A stretch of DNA of 41,826 bases from Pseudomonas sp. (GTDB lineage Bacteria > Pseudomonadota > Gammaproteobacteria > Pseudomonadales > Pseudomonadaceae). Both the position numbers and the translations under genes were made by a program. Of the stretch, positions 23,496 through 32,409 are shown piece by piece. Numbering within the stretch: the stretch's first letter is position 1; every line of letters starts with the position of its first letter. The notes beneath the pieces are model-generated. The model saw only the letters and a program-made list of their open reading frames with translations, was not told where the DNA came from and did not search any database. The stretch covers positions 1 through 41,826 of the forward strand of contig NZ_JAUXXP010000053.1 of NCBI RefSeq assembly GCF_030684895.1, in the 5' to 3' direction.

Positions 23496-24953
23496 ATGAG
23501 CACAGCAATCAGTCCGACTGCTTATAACTACAAGGTGGTTCGCCAGTTCGCCGTAATGACGGTGATTTGGGGAGTCATTGGCATGAGCCTGGGTGTTTTC
23601 ATCGCCGCACAGCTGGTGTGGCCTGAACTCAACCTGGGTATGGAATGGACGAGCTTCGGCCGTCTGCGTCCGCTACACACCAACGCGGTGATCTTCGCCT
23701 TCGGCGGCTGCGCGCTGATGGCCACCTCGTTCTATGTGGTGCAACGCACCAGCCAGGCACGCCTGATCTCTGATGGCCTTGCCGCATTCGTATTCTGGGG
23801 TTGGCAAGCCGTGATCGTCGCTGCGGTGATCACCCTGCCAATGGGTTTCACCGGTTCCAAGGAATACGCCGAGCTCGAGTGGCCAATCGATATCCTCCTG
23901 GGCATCGTCTGGGTCGCCTATGCGGTGGTGTTCTTCGGCACTATCGTCAAGCGCCAGACCAAGCACATCTATGTGGGTAACTGGTTCTACGGTGCCTTCA
24001 TTCTGGTTACCGCGATGCTGCACATCGTCAACAGCGCGGCCGTTCCGGTCAGCCTGTTCAAGTCCTACTCGGCTTACGCCGGTGCGACTGACGCGATGAT
24101 CCAGTGGTGGTACGGCCACAACGCCGTGGGCTTCTTCCTGACCACGGGCTTTCTGGGGATGATGTACTACTTCGTGCCCAAGCAGGCCGAGCGTCCGATC
24201 TACTCGTATCGCCTGTCCATCGTGCACTTCTGGGCGCTGATCACCCTGTACATCTGGGCCGGTCCGCACCACCTGCACTACACCGCACTGCCGGATTGGG
24301 CGCAGTCCCTCGGTATGGCGATGTCGATCATCCTGCTGGCACCAAGCTGGGGCGGCATGATCAACGGCATGATGAGCCCGTCGGGCGCCTGGCATAAGCT
24401 GCGCACCGACCCAATCCTGCGCTTCCTGGTGGTATCGCTGGCGTTCTACGGCATGTCGACCTTCGAAGGTCCGATGATGGCGATCAAAACCGTCAACGCC
24501 CTGTCGCACTACACCGACTGGACCATCGGCCACGTTCACGCCGGCGCGCTCGGCTGGGTGGCGATGATCTCCATTGGCGCGCTGTACCACCTGCTGCCTA
24601 AGGTTTTCGGTCGTCCACAGATGCACAGCGTTGGCCTGATCAATGCGCACTTCTGGCTGGCCACCATCGGCACCGTGCTGTACATCGCCTCGATGTGGGT
24701 CAACGGCATCACCCAAGGCCTGATGTGGCGTGCAGTCAACGAAGACGGCACCCTCACCTACTCCTTCGTTGAAGCGCTGGAAGCCAGCCACCCGGGTTAC
24801 GTGGTGCGCATGATTGGTGGCGCCTTCTTCGTCGCCGGCATGCTACTGATGGCTTACAACACCTACCGCACCGTGCGTGCCGCCAAGGCTTCGGAATACG
24901 AAGCAGCCGCACAGATTCCTGCCGCCCAACTCACAGCAGGGAGCGCGCACTGA
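23496..24953 (+). CDS. ccoN: cbb3-type cytochrome c oxidase subunit I (CcoN, second copy)
   Basis: A 485-residue oxidase subunit I, closely similar to the first copy across all 12 spans, with all metal ligands present ([42 protein letters not shown]). The tail differs and ends [15 protein letters not shown] 23496 ([13 protein letters not shown]) is chosen because homologues start here and GGAA lies 8 bases upstream. By synteny this is the cco-1 operon of P. aeruginosa, expressed at most oxygen levels. It overlaps ccoO by one base. Confidence 0.95.
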   Translation: MSTAISPTAYNYKVVRQFAVMTVIWGVIGMSLGVFIAAQLVWPELNLGMEWTSFGRLRPLHTNAVIFAFGGCALMATSFYVVQRTSQARLISDGLAAFVFWGWQAVIVAAVITLPMGFTGSKEYAELEWPIDILLGIVWVAYAVVFFGTIVKRQTKHIYVGNWFYGAFILVTAMLHIVNSAAVPVSLFKSYSAYAGATDAMIQWWYGHNAVGFFLTTGFLGMMYYFVPKQAERPIYSYRLSIVHFWALITLYIWAGPHHLHYTALPDWAQSLGMAMSIILLAPSWGGMINGMMSPSGAWHKLRTDPILRFLVVSLAFYGMSTFEGPMMAIKTVNALSHYTDWTIGHVHAGALGWVAMISIGALYHLLPKVFGRPQMHSVGLINAHFWLATIGTVLYIASMWVNGITQGLMWRAVNEDGTLTYSFVEALEASHPGYVVRMIGGAFFVAGMLLMAYNTYRTVRAAKASEYEAAAQIPAAQLTAGSAH

Positions 24954-25561
24954 TGAAACACGAAATCCTTGAGAAGAATATTGGCCTGATGGCGCTGCTG
25001 ATGGTTCTGGCCGTCAGCATCGGCGGCCTGACTCAAATCGTTCCGCTGTTTTTCCAGGACGTTACCAACGAGCCGGTGGAAGGCCTCAAGCCTTACACCG
25101 CGCTGCAACTGGAAGGCCGCGATGTGTACATCGCCAACGGCTGTGTCGGCTGCCACTCGCAGATGATCCGTCCGTTCCGTGCTGAAACCGAACGTTACGG
25201 CCACTACTCGGTAGCCGGTGAAAGCGTCTGGGACCACCCCTTCCTGTGGGGTTCCAAGCGTACTGGTCCGGACCTGGCCCGCGTCGGCGGTCGTTACTCG
25301 GATGAATGGCAACGTGCGCATCTGTACAACCCGCGCAACGTGGTGCCGGAGTCGAAGATGCCGGCATACCCCTGGTTGGTCGAGCACAAACTCGACGGCA
25401 AGGACACCGCCAAGAAGATGGAAGTCATGCGTGGTTTTGGCATCCCTTACACCGATGAAGACATCGCTGGGGCCAAGGACGCAGTAAAAGGCAAGACCGA
25501 AATGGACGCACTGGTTGCGTACCTGCAGGTTCTCGGCACATCCATCAAGAACAAACGGTAA
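24953..25561 (+). CDS. ccoO: cbb3-type oxidase subunit II (CcoO, second copy)
   Basis: A 202-residue membrane-anchored monoheme cytochrome c. Heme site [10 protein letters not shown] with Cys64, Cys67 and His68, one N-terminal span. It differs from the first copy mainly in the last 60 residues ([19 protein letters not shown]). The start overlaps the ccoN stop in TGATG. Confidence 0.95.
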   Translation: MKHEILEKNIGLMALLMVLAVSIGGLTQIVPLFFQDVTNEPVEGLKPYTALQLEGRDVYIANGCVGCHSQMIRPFRAETERYGHYSVAGESVWDHPFLWGSKRTGPDLARVGGRYSDEWQRAHLYNPRNVVPESKMPAYPWLVEHKLDGKDTAKKMEVMRGFGIPYTDEDIAGAKDAVKGKTEMDALVAYLQVLGTSIKNKR

Positions 25562-25566
25562 CGCAC

Positions 25567-25752
25567 ATGGATATCGGGATGATTCGCGGCATAGGCACAG
25601 CAGTGGTGTTCGTTGCCTTTATTGGCGTGGTGCTCTGGGCCTATAGCAGCAAGCGTAAATCCAGCTTCGACGAGGCCGCTAACCTGCCCTTCGCCGACGA
25701 TCCCAAACCCAATGAGCGTGACGAGCAATCTTCCAGGAGCAATAACCAATGA
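25567..25752 (+). CDS. ccoQ: cbb3-type oxidase subunit CcoQ (second copy)
   Basis: A 61-residue single-span protein ([19 protein letters not shown]) with the [13 protein letters not shown] tail and a polar end ([13 protein letters not shown]). It begins 5 bases after ccoO and overlaps ccoP by 4 bases. Confidence 0.9.
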   Translation: MDIGMIRGIGTAVVFVAFIGVVLWAYSSKRKSSFDEAANLPFADDPKPNERDEQSSRSNNQ

Positions 25753-26738
25753 CCACGTTCTGGAGTTGGTACGTAACCATTCTGTCTCTGGGCACCATCT
25801 TTGCCCTGACCTGGCTGATCTTCGGCACCCGTAAGGGCCAGCGCGAAGAAACCACCGAAGAAACCGTTGGGCATGAGTTCGACGGTATCGAAGAGTTCGA
25901 CAACCCGCTGCCCAAGTGGTGGTTCATGCTGTTTGTCGGCACCATCATCTTTGCCCTCGGCTACCTGGCGCTCTACCCGGGCCTGGGTAACTGGAAAGGT
26001 CTGCTGCCGGGCTACGACTACCTCGACAGCGAGGCCAAGACCCCCTTCGCCACCAATATCCAAATTGCCGGTGGTGTAGAGCGCAATGCAGGCTGGACCG
26101 GTGTGCACCAGTGGGAAAAGGAGATGGCCAAGGCTGAAGGCCAGTACGGGCCGATCTTCGCCAAATATGCCGCCATGCCAATCGAGCAAGTGGCCCAGGA
26201 CGAGCAAGCGTTGAAAATGGGCGGTCGCCTGTTTGCTTCCAACTGCTCGGTCTGCCACGGCTCCGACGCCAAGGGCGCTTATGGCTTCCCGAACCTGACC
26301 GACAATGATTGGCTGTATGGCGGCGAGCCAGAAACCATCAAGACCACCATCATGGGCGGCCGTCAGGCAGCCATGCCAGCGTGGAAAGACAGCATCGGCG
26401 AAGAAGGCATCCGCAACGTGGCCGGTTACATCCGCAGCCTGTCCGGTTTGAAAAACCCGGAAGGTATCGCGGTTGATCTTGCCGCAGGTCAAGACATCTT
26501 CGCGACCAATTGTGCAGTCTGTCATGGCGCTGAAGGTAAGGGCCAACAGGCCATGGGCGCCCCCAACCTGACCGACAAAGTCTGGCTTTACGGCTCCAGC
26601 TTTGCTCAGGTGCAACAAACTCTGCGCTATGGCCGCAACGGCAAGATGCCCGCCCAGGCTGACTTCCTGGGCAACGATAAGGTGCATCTGCTGGCGGCTT
26701 ACGTGTACAGCCTGTCGCACGCAAAAACCGAGAAGTAA
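25749..26738 (+). CDS. ccoP: cbb3-type oxidase diheme subunit III (CcoP, second copy)
   Basis: A 329-residue diheme cytochrome c. Two N-terminal spans, then CSVCH (Cys166, Cys169, His170) and CAVCH (Cys255, Cys258, His259). Compared with the first copy it carries about two dozen extra residues between WKGLLPGY and the WTxVxQW helix (including [18 protein letters not shown]), in the linker facing the periplasm. The insertion could change docking of donor cytochromes c. A long hairpin follows the stop. Confidence 0.95.
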   Translation: MTTFWSWYVTILSLGTIFALTWLIFGTRKGQREETTEETVGHEFDGIEEFDNPLPKWWFMLFVGTIIFALGYLALYPGLGNWKGLLPGYDYLDSEAKTPFATNIQIAGGVERNAGWTGVHQWEKEMAKAEGQYGPIFAKYAAMPIEQVAQDEQALKMGGRLFASNCSVCHGSDAKGAYGFPNLTDNDWLYGGEPETIKTTIMGGRQAAMPAWKDSIGEEGIRNVAGYIRSLSGLKNPEGIAVDLAAGQDIFATNCAVCHGAEGKGQQAMGAPNLTDKVWLYGSSFAQVQQTLRYGRNGKMPAQADFLGNDKVHLLAAYVYSLSHAKTEK

Positions 26739-26744
26739 TTCTCC

Positions 26745-26783
26745 TGCCTGACAGGCGCGACCGCAGGTCGCACCTGTCAGGCA
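26745..26783. terminator. Long hairpin after the second ccoP
   Basis: TGCCTGACAGG (26745-26755) pairs with CCTGTCAGGCA (26773-26783), and inside it GCGACC pairs with GGTCGC around GCA, making one long stem with a single mismatch pair. No T run follows, so ccoG transcription may partly read through. The next gene starts 92 bases later. Confidence 0.7.
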
Positions 26784-26874
26784 ATCGTCAGGCGTACCAT
26801 AGCGCAAGAGCCCGTATGACCCCGGCCGGCACGTATCGACCAGGGCAGCCAATCAACCGCCGTGGTACGAACTG

Positions 26875-28287
26875 ATGAGTGCACAGATTCCAGTTAAAGA
26901 CGTCACCCCTGCCCCGGCCAAGGTCGAAGTTGTTGACCTGTACGCCAACCGCGAAAAAATCTACACCCGCTCCTTCACTGGCATCTTCCGCAACTTGCGC
27001 ATGCTCGGTGGCGCAGCCCTCTTCCTGTTGTACTTCGGCACCGTATGGTTGACCTGGAATGGCCGTCAGGCCGTCTGGTGGAACCTGCCGGAGCGCAAAT
27101 TCTATATTTTCGGCTCCACCTACTGGCCGCAGGACTTCGTTCTGCTCTCGGCGCTGTTGATCATTGCCGCCTTCGGTCTGTTCTTTATCACCGTGTTCGC
27201 CGGCCGCGTGTGGTGTGGCTACACCTGCCCGCAAAGCGTATTCACCTGGGTATTCATGTGGGCGGAAAAGGTCACCGAAGGTGATCGCAACCAACGCATG
27301 AAGCTCGACAAGAGCCCGATGACCACGCAGAAATTTCTGCGCAAACTGGCCAAGCACGGCATCTGGGTCGGCGTATCGCTGGTTACCGCGATCACTTTCG
27401 TCGGCTACTTCACGCCAATCCGCGAACTGATCCCCGAGCTGTTCAGCCTGCAAGCAGGCGGCTGGGCGCTGTTCTGGGTCGGCTTCTTTACTGTCGCTAC
27501 TTACGGCAACGCTGGCTACCTGCGCGAGCAGGTGTGCATCTACATGTGCCCCTATGCGCGCTTCCAGAGCGTGATGTTCGACCAGGACACCCTGATCGTC
27601 TCCTACGACCCGCGGCGCGGCGAACACCGTGGCCCACGCAAGCGCGATGCCGATTACAAGGCCGAAGGCCTGGGCGACTGCATCGACTGTAAAATGTGCG
27701 TGCACGTCTGCCCTACCGGCATCGACATCCGCGACGGCCTGCAGATCGAATGCATCGGCTGCGCGGCCTGCATCGACGCCTGCGACAGCATCATGGACAA
27801 GATGAACTACCCCAAAGGGCTGATCAGCTACACCACCGAGCACAACCTCTCCGGGCAGAAAACCCAACTGGTACGACCACGCCTGATTGGTTACGCCGTA
27901 GCTTTGGTCGCGATGTTCTGCGTATTTGCCTGGGCAGTTGCCGACCGCTCGCTGGTGGAACTGGATGTGCTCAAGGACCGCGTGCTTTACCGCGAAAACG
28001 AAGAGGGCCGGATCGAGAACGTCTACACCCTGAAGATCATGAACAAGGCCCAGCACGAGGTCACTTACCTGATCGAAGCCGACGGCCTTGACGGCCTGGT
28101 GTACGAAGGCAAGCGCGAGATCAAGGCAATCGCTGGCGAGGTGCTGTCGCTGCCTGTCGAGCTGTCCATCGACCCGGAAAAACTACCTTCGAGCACCAAT
28201 GAAATCACCTTCCGCCTGCACTCGGCGGATGACCCAAGCATCAAAACCGACGCCGCCAGCCGCTTTATCGGCCCCAGCGTGCGCTGA
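26875..28287 (+). CDS. ccoG: Cytochrome c oxidase accessory protein CcoG
   Basis: A 470-residue membrane iron-sulfur protein (FixG family), implicated in copper reduction for cbb3 assembly. Membrane spans occur near residues 42-62, 83-110, 160-180, 195-215 and 340-360. Cys residues include WCGYTCPQSVFTW (residues about 120-132) and two 4Fe-4S motifs CIDCKMCVHVCP and CIGCAACIDACD (about 270-310). The C-terminal 110 residues form an Ig-like FixG_C domain. It begins a four-gene assembly set, ccoGHIS. Confidence 0.94.
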   Translation: MSAQIPVKDVTPAPAKVEVVDLYANREKIYTRSFTGIFRNLRMLGGAALFLLYFGTVWLTWNGRQAVWWNLPERKFYIFGSTYWPQDFVLLSALLIIAAFGLFFITVFAGRVWCGYTCPQSVFTWVFMWAEKVTEGDRNQRMKLDKSPMTTQKFLRKLAKHGIWVGVSLVTAITFVGYFTPIRELIPELFSLQAGGWALFWVGFFTVATYGNAGYLREQVCIYMCPYARFQSVMFDQDTLIVSYDPRRGEHRGPRKRDADYKAEGLGDCIDCKMCVHVCPTGIDIRDGLQIECIGCAACIDACDSIMDKMNYPKGLISYTTEHNLSGQKTQLVRPRLIGYAVALVAMFCVFAWAVADRSLVELDVLKDRVLYRENEEGRIENVYTLKIMNKAQHEVTYLIEADGLDGLVYEGKREIKAIAGEVLSLPVELSIDPEKLPSSTNEITFRLHSADDPSIKTDAASRFIGPSVR

Positions 28288-28299
28288 TTAGAGAAGACC

Positions 28300-28824
28300 A
28301 TGTCTGAACCCATAGCTGAAAAGAACGCCGAAATCATCAAGCCCTGGTACAAGCAATTCTGGCCCTGGTTCCTGATTGGCCTGCTGGCCTATTCAGTGGT
28401 CCAGGGGCTGACCCTGCTGACCATCGCCACGAAGAACCCGCCAGGGCTGATCTCCGATGACTATTACGACGTCGGCAAGGGCATCAACCAGTCGCTGGAG
28501 CGGGAAAACCACGCCATTCGCCTGAAGCTGCACGCCAGCCTGCTGCTCAACGATGACAACGGCACCGCCACCCTGCAGCTGAGCGGCAATAGCCGTCCGC
28601 AGCAGCTGGTGCTCAATCTGATATCGCCGACCCAACCCGAGCGCGACCGCCGGGTGATCCTGCAACCTCAGGCCGATGGCAGCTACAGCGGACAGATGAT
28701 CGACGCCGTGCAAGGCCGGCGCTTTGTCGAGCTGATCGGCCAGGAAGGTGGCAAGGACTGGCGCCTGTTTGAGGAAGAAAACGTGCAAAGCGGGCAGAAC
28801 ATCCTTCTCGGGGATGCTCAATAA
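28300..28824 (+). CDS. ccoH: cbb3 oxidase assembly protein CcoH (FixH)
   Basis: A 174-residue membrane protein with one N-terminal span ([23 protein letters not shown], about residues 23-45) and a periplasmic beta-rich domain with [17 protein letters not shown], the FixH hallmark. It is required for stable cbb3 assembly. It lies 12 bases after ccoG and 8 before ccoI. Confidence 0.92.
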   Translation: MSEPIAEKNAEIIKPWYKQFWPWFLIGLLAYSVVQGLTLLTIATKNPPGLISDDYYDVGKGINQSLERENHAIRLKLHASLLLNDDNGTATLQLSGNSRPQQLVLNLISPTQPERDRRVILQPQADGSYSGQMIDAVQGRRFVELIGQEGGKDWRLFEEENVQSGQNILLGDAQ

Positions 28825-28832
28825 GCGCACCG

Positions 28833-31232
28833 ATGGCCAGCCCGACTCCCTGCTATCACTGTGGTCTGCCGGTTCCCGCCGGCAGCCGTTTCCAGGCCCA
28901 GGTACTGGGCGCGACCCGCGAGATGTGCTGCCCGGGCTGTCAGGCAGTGGCCGAAGCCATCGTCAGCGGCGGCCTGGAGCATTACTACAAGCACCGCAGC
29001 GAAAGCGCCGCCAACCCGCAAAGCCTGCCCCAAGCGCTGCCCGATGAGCTGGCGCTGTATGACCGCAGCGACGTGCAGCAGCCGTTTGTCGAGCATGACG
29101 GCGAACTCAGCGAAACCTGCCTGCTGATCGAGGGCATCAGCTGCGCGGCCTGTGGCTGGCTGATTGAAAAGCACCTGCGCGCTCTGCCCGGCGTCAGCGA
29201 GGCGCACCTCAACCTGTCCAACCACCGCCTGCAGGTGCGCTGGGCTGACAGCCAACTGCCGCTCAGCAGCCTGCTCAAGGCACTGCGCAAAATCGGCTAC
29301 GCCGCCCACCCCTGGCAGGCCGATGCCGCCGCAGAACAGCTGCAGCGCGAGAACCGCCGCGCCATGCGCGAACTGGGCGTGGCCGGCATGCTGTGGATGC
29401 AGGTGATGATGGCGACCATGGCCACCTGGCCGGAATTCAACATCGACCTCAGCCCTGAGCTGGACAAGATCCTGCGCTGGGTCAGCCTGTTTCTCACCAC
29501 GCCGATTGTCTTCTACTGCTGCGGCCAGTTCTTCCGTGGTGCGCTGCGTGACCTGCGCACCCGCCACCTGACCATGGATGTGTCGGTGTCCTTGGCGATT
29601 GGCGGTGCCTATATCGCCGGCATCTGGTCGACGGTGACCGGCCAGGGCGAGCTGTATTTCGATGCAGTAGGCATGTTCGCCCTGTTTTTGCTGGCCGGCC
29701 GCTACCTGGAGCGCCGCGCCCGCGAACGCACGGCCGCCGCCACCTCACAGCTGGTCAACCTGCTGCCAGCCTCCTGTCTACGCCTGGCTGCCGACGGTCA
29801 GAGCCAGCGCATTCTGCTCAGCGAACTGCGTATCGGCGATCAGGTGCTGGTGCCGCCTGGCGCTCTACTGCCGGCTGACGGACGGATTGTTCAGGGCCAG
29901 TCGAGCGTCGATGAATCGCTGCTCACCGGCGAATACCTGCCGCAGCCGCGCAAGGCCGGCGATGCCGTTACCGCCGGCACTCTGAATGTCGAAGGACCAT
30001 TGAGCGTCGAAGTGCAGGCCTTGGGCGATGCCACGCGGCTGTCGGCCATCGTTCGCCTGCTGGAGCGCGCGCAGAGCGACAAACCGCGCTTGGCGGTACT
30101 GGCCGATCAGGTCGCGCAGTGGTTCCTGCTGATCGTCCTGGTGGTGGCAGCCATCGTCGGCCTGGTCTGGTGGCAGCTCGATCCCTCCCGCGCGTTCTGG
30201 ATCGTCCTGGCCCTGCTGGTGGCCACCTGCCCTTGCGCGCTGGCGCTGGCCACACCCACGGCACTGACGGCAGCGACCGGCTCACTGCACAAGCTGGGTA
30301 TGCTGCTGACCCGTGGCCACGTGCTGGAAGGGCTGAACCAGATCGACACCCTGGTGCTGGACAAGACCGGCACCCTCACCGAAGGCCGCCTGACTCTCAG
30401 CGCCATTCACCCTTTGCGCGAGCTGGATGCCGACAGCTGCCTGGCCCTGGCCGCTGCGTTGGAAAATCGCTCCGAACACCCGATTGCCCGCGCCTTCGGC
30501 CAGGCTGCAGAAGCCGCAGAAGCGGTCGACAGCCATCCGGGCTTGGGCCTGCAAGGACGGGTTAGCGGCCGCGTGCTGCGCATCGGCGAGGCGGGCTTTG
30601 TCTGCGCGCTGAGTGCGCAACCCGCGCCGACGATTGCCGGTGAGCACGGCCAATGGCTGCTGCTGGGCGATGAGCAAGGGCCGCTGGCCTGGTTCGTGTT
30701 GAATGACCGCCTACGCGAAGACGCGCCGCAACTGATCGACATGGCCAAGGCCAAAGGCTGGCAGATTATGCTGCTGTCCGGCGACAGCTCGCCGATGGTC
30801 GGCGAAGTGGCGCGCCAGCTAGGCATCATTGACGCCCGTGGCGGCCTCACCCCAGATGCCAAGCTGGACGTATTGAAGCAGCTGCACAGCCAGGGCCGCC
30901 GGGTATTGATGCTCGGTGATGGGGTTAACGATGTGCCGGTATTGGCCGCCGCCGATATCAGCGTGGCCATGGGCAGCGCCACCGACTTGGCGAAAACCAG
31001 CGCCGACGCCGTGCTGCTCTCCAACCGCCTAAGCAGCCTGGTGCAGGCGCTACACATGGCGCAACGAACCCGCCGCATCATCATCGAGAACCTCACCTGG
31101 GCCAGCCTGTACAATGGCCTGGTGCTGCCCTTCGCCGCTATTGGCTGGATCACCCCCATCTTGGCCGCGCTGGGTATGTCGGTCAGCTCATTGCTGGTGG
31201 TGGTTAACGCCCTGCGCCTGACTCGCACGTAG
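28833..31232 (+). CDS. ccoI: Copper-exporting P1B-type ATPase CcoI
   Basis: A 799-residue copper ATPase supplying Cu for cbb3 assembly. The N-terminal region has CYHCGLPV and CCPGCQAV, then a heavy-metal-associated domain with GISCAACGW (Cys104, Cys107). Membrane copper motif CPC is at residues 466-468 (TCPCALALATP). The phosphorylated Asp510 is in DKTGTLTEG. The actuator TGE lies in LLTGEYLP, and the hinge GDGVNDVP is at 695-702. All catalytic residues are intact. The TAG stop (31230-31232) lies inside the GTAG foot of a REP element. It is the FixI type, distinct from cytoplasmic copper detoxification pumps. Confidence 0.95.
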   Translation: MASPTPCYHCGLPVPAGSRFQAQVLGATREMCCPGCQAVAEAIVSGGLEHYYKHRSESAANPQSLPQALPDELALYDRSDVQQPFVEHDGELSETCLLIEGISCAACGWLIEKHLRALPGVSEAHLNLSNHRLQVRWADSQLPLSSLLKALRKIGYAAHPWQADAAAEQLQRENRRAMRELGVAGMLWMQVMMATMATWPEFNIDLSPELDKILRWVSLFLTTPIVFYCCGQFFRGALRDLRTRHLTMDVSVSLAIGGAYIAGIWSTVTGQGELYFDAVGMFALFLLAGRYLERRARERTAAATSQLVNLLPASCLRLAADGQSQRILLSELRIGDQVLVPPGALLPADGRIVQGQSSVDESLLTGEYLPQPRKAGDAVTAGTLNVEGPLSVEVQALGDATRLSAIVRLLERAQSDKPRLAVLADQVAQWFLLIVLVVAAIVGLVWWQLDPSRAFWIVLALLVATCPCALALATPTALTAATGSLHKLGMLLTRGHVLEGLNQIDTLVLDKTGTLTEGRLTLSAIHPLRELDADSCLALAAALENRSEHPIARAFGQAAEAAEAVDSHPGLGLQGRVSGRVLRIGEAGFVCALSAQPAPTIAGEHGQWLLLGDEQGPLAWFVLNDRLREDAPQLIDMAKAKGWQIMLLSGDSSPMVGEVARQLGIIDARGGLTPDAKLDVLKQLHSQGRRVLMLGDGVNDVPVLAAADISVAMGSATDLAKTSADAVLLSNRLSSLVQALHMAQRTRRIIIENLTWASLYNGLVLPFAAIGWITPILAALGMSVSSLLVVVNALRLTRT

Positions 31233-31315
31233 GGTGGATCACGCTTCACCGATCCACCACAACGTTGCTCCGGTGGATGTAAAAAGCGACAGCTACGCGC
31301 CCCGATCCACCCTAC
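31229..31315. repeat. REP/BIME palindrome, GTAGGGTGG family, overlapping the ccoI stop
   Basis: GTAGGGTGGATC (31229-31240) is mirrored by GATCCACCCTAC (31304-31315), with a further GATCCACC/GGTGGAT pair inside. The ccoI stop TAG is formed by the element's GTAG foot. Related to 2910-3072. Confidence 0.85.
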
Positions 31316-31339
31316 ACCCAAGCCGTACCCGGAGACCTT

Positions 31340-31558
31340 ATGCCCGCGCTCTATATCCTGATCCCGGTGGCCATTGCCCTGGTCGGCTTCGCCATCTGGC
31401 TGTTCTTCTGGGCGGTGGACAGTGGCCAGTACGACGACCTCGACGGTCCAGCCCACAGCATCCTGTTCGACGACGAAGACCCCAAGCACACTGCAGCCGT
31501 AAGCCAGGTGCAGCAACTCGACGAGCCTCAGGCCGAACAGGACAAGCGCGGTGCTTGA
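31340..31558 (+). CDS. ccoS: cbb3 oxidase assembly protein CcoS
   Basis: A 72-residue protein with one span (LYILIPVAIALVGFAIWLFFWAV, about residues 4-26) and an acidic cytoplasmic tail with the CcoS/FixS signature DSGQYDDLDGPAHSILFDDE. It is needed for cofactor insertion into cbb3. ATG 31340 has a GGAG site 7 bases upstream. It overlaps the next gene by 8 bases. Confidence 0.93.
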   Translation: MPALYILIPVAIALVGFAIWLFFWAVDSGQYDDLDGPAHSILFDDEDPKHTAAVSQVQQLDEPQAEQDKRGA

Positions 31559-32234
31559 GCTGCTGCCACTGCTGGTTTCAGCGCTGATCCTCGGCCTGCT
31601 CGGTGGCGGCCACTGCCTGGGCATGTGTGGCGGCCTGATGGGCGCACTGACCCTGGCCATCCCACCCGAGCGGCGCGCACAGCGCTTTCAGCTGCTGCTG
31701 GCCTATAACCTGGGGCGCATTTTCAGTTACAGCCTGGCCGGCCTACTGCTCGGCCTGGCCGGCTGGGCAGTTGCCAATAGCCCTTTGGTCATGGGCCTGC
31801 GCGTGATTGCGGCGTTACTGCTGATTGCCATGGGCCTGTACCTGGCCGGTTGGTGGAGCGGCCTGACCCGTATTGAAGCCCTCGGTCGTGGCCTGTGGCG
31901 CTATATCCAGCCACTGACCCGGCGTTTTATGCCGGTCACCAGCCTGCCGCGTGCCCTGGTGCTCGGCAGTCTGTGGGGCTGGCTGCCCTGCGGCCTGGTC
32001 TACAGCACCCTGCTGTGGGCCGCGAGCCAGGGCAATGCATTGAGCAGCGCAGCGCTGATGCTGGCCTTCGGCCTCGGCACCCTGCCAGTGCTGCTTGCCA
32101 CTGGCATGGCTGCCGAACGCCTGACCGCCCTGCTGCGCAGACAAGGCGTGCGCATGGCCGGCGGTATTCTGGTAATCCTCTTCGGCCTGTGGACAATGCC
32201 CGGCCCGCACCAGCACTGGCTGATGGGCCACTGA
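31551..32234 (+). CDS. DsbD_2/SafE-type membrane protein downstream of ccoS
   Basis: A 227-residue protein with about six membrane spans. The opening GGGHCLGMCGGLMGALT holds a Cys-x-x-x-Cys with neighbouring His and Met residues that could bind copper, and the same architecture repeats around GSLWGWLPCGLVYS (about residue 145). The C-terminus MPGPHQHWLMGH is also His- and Met-rich. The family (PF13386, cytochrome c biogenesis-like or sulfite exporter-like) is often linked to cbb3 clusters, and P. aeruginosa has it in the same position. The start is GTG 31551, overlapping ccoS by 8 bases. A copper-handling role is inference. Confidence 0.82.
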   Translation: MLELLPLLVSALILGLLGGGHCLGMCGGLMGALTLAIPPERRAQRFQLLLAYNLGRIFSYSLAGLLLGLAGWAVANSPLVMGLRVIAALLLIAMGLYLAGWWSGLTRIEALGRGLWRYIQPLTRRFMPVTSLPRALVLGSLWGWLPCGLVYSTLLWAASQGNALSSAALMLAFGLGTLPVLLATGMAAERLTALLRRQGVRMAGGILVILFGLWTMPGPHQHWLMGH

Positions 32235-32246
32235 GACGAGAAGGGT

Positions 32247-32306
32247 GTAGCCCGGATGCAATCCGGGGATCGCCGGCACCTTGTTCCCGGATTGCATCCG
32301 GGCTAC
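32247..32306. repeat. REP/BIME palindrome, GTAGCCCGGATGC family (copy 3)
   Basis: GTAGCCCGGATGCAATCCGGGG (32247-32268) is mirrored by CCCGGATTGCATCCGGGCTAC (32286-32306). It lies just upstream of the hemN promoter. Confidence 0.88.
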
Positions 32307-32338
32307 GGAGTCACAACACCCCAGCGCTCGACGCACCC

Positions 32339-32352
32339 TTGATTCAGGTCAA
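32339..32352 (+). promoter_or_regulatory. ANR/FNR box of hemN
   Basis: TTGATTCAGGTCAA, a perfect match to TTGAT-N4-(A/G)TCAA. A -10-like TAGACT lies at 32375-32380. With a start site near 32387 the box is centred at -41.5, the position of a class II activator. Anr is encoded 2 kb downstream. Confidence 0.9.
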
Positions 32353-32409
32353 GGCCCCCGCCCATCTGCCTCCCTAGACTGGCCCCACTGCCTTTCCAGG
32401 ATTTTTTCC

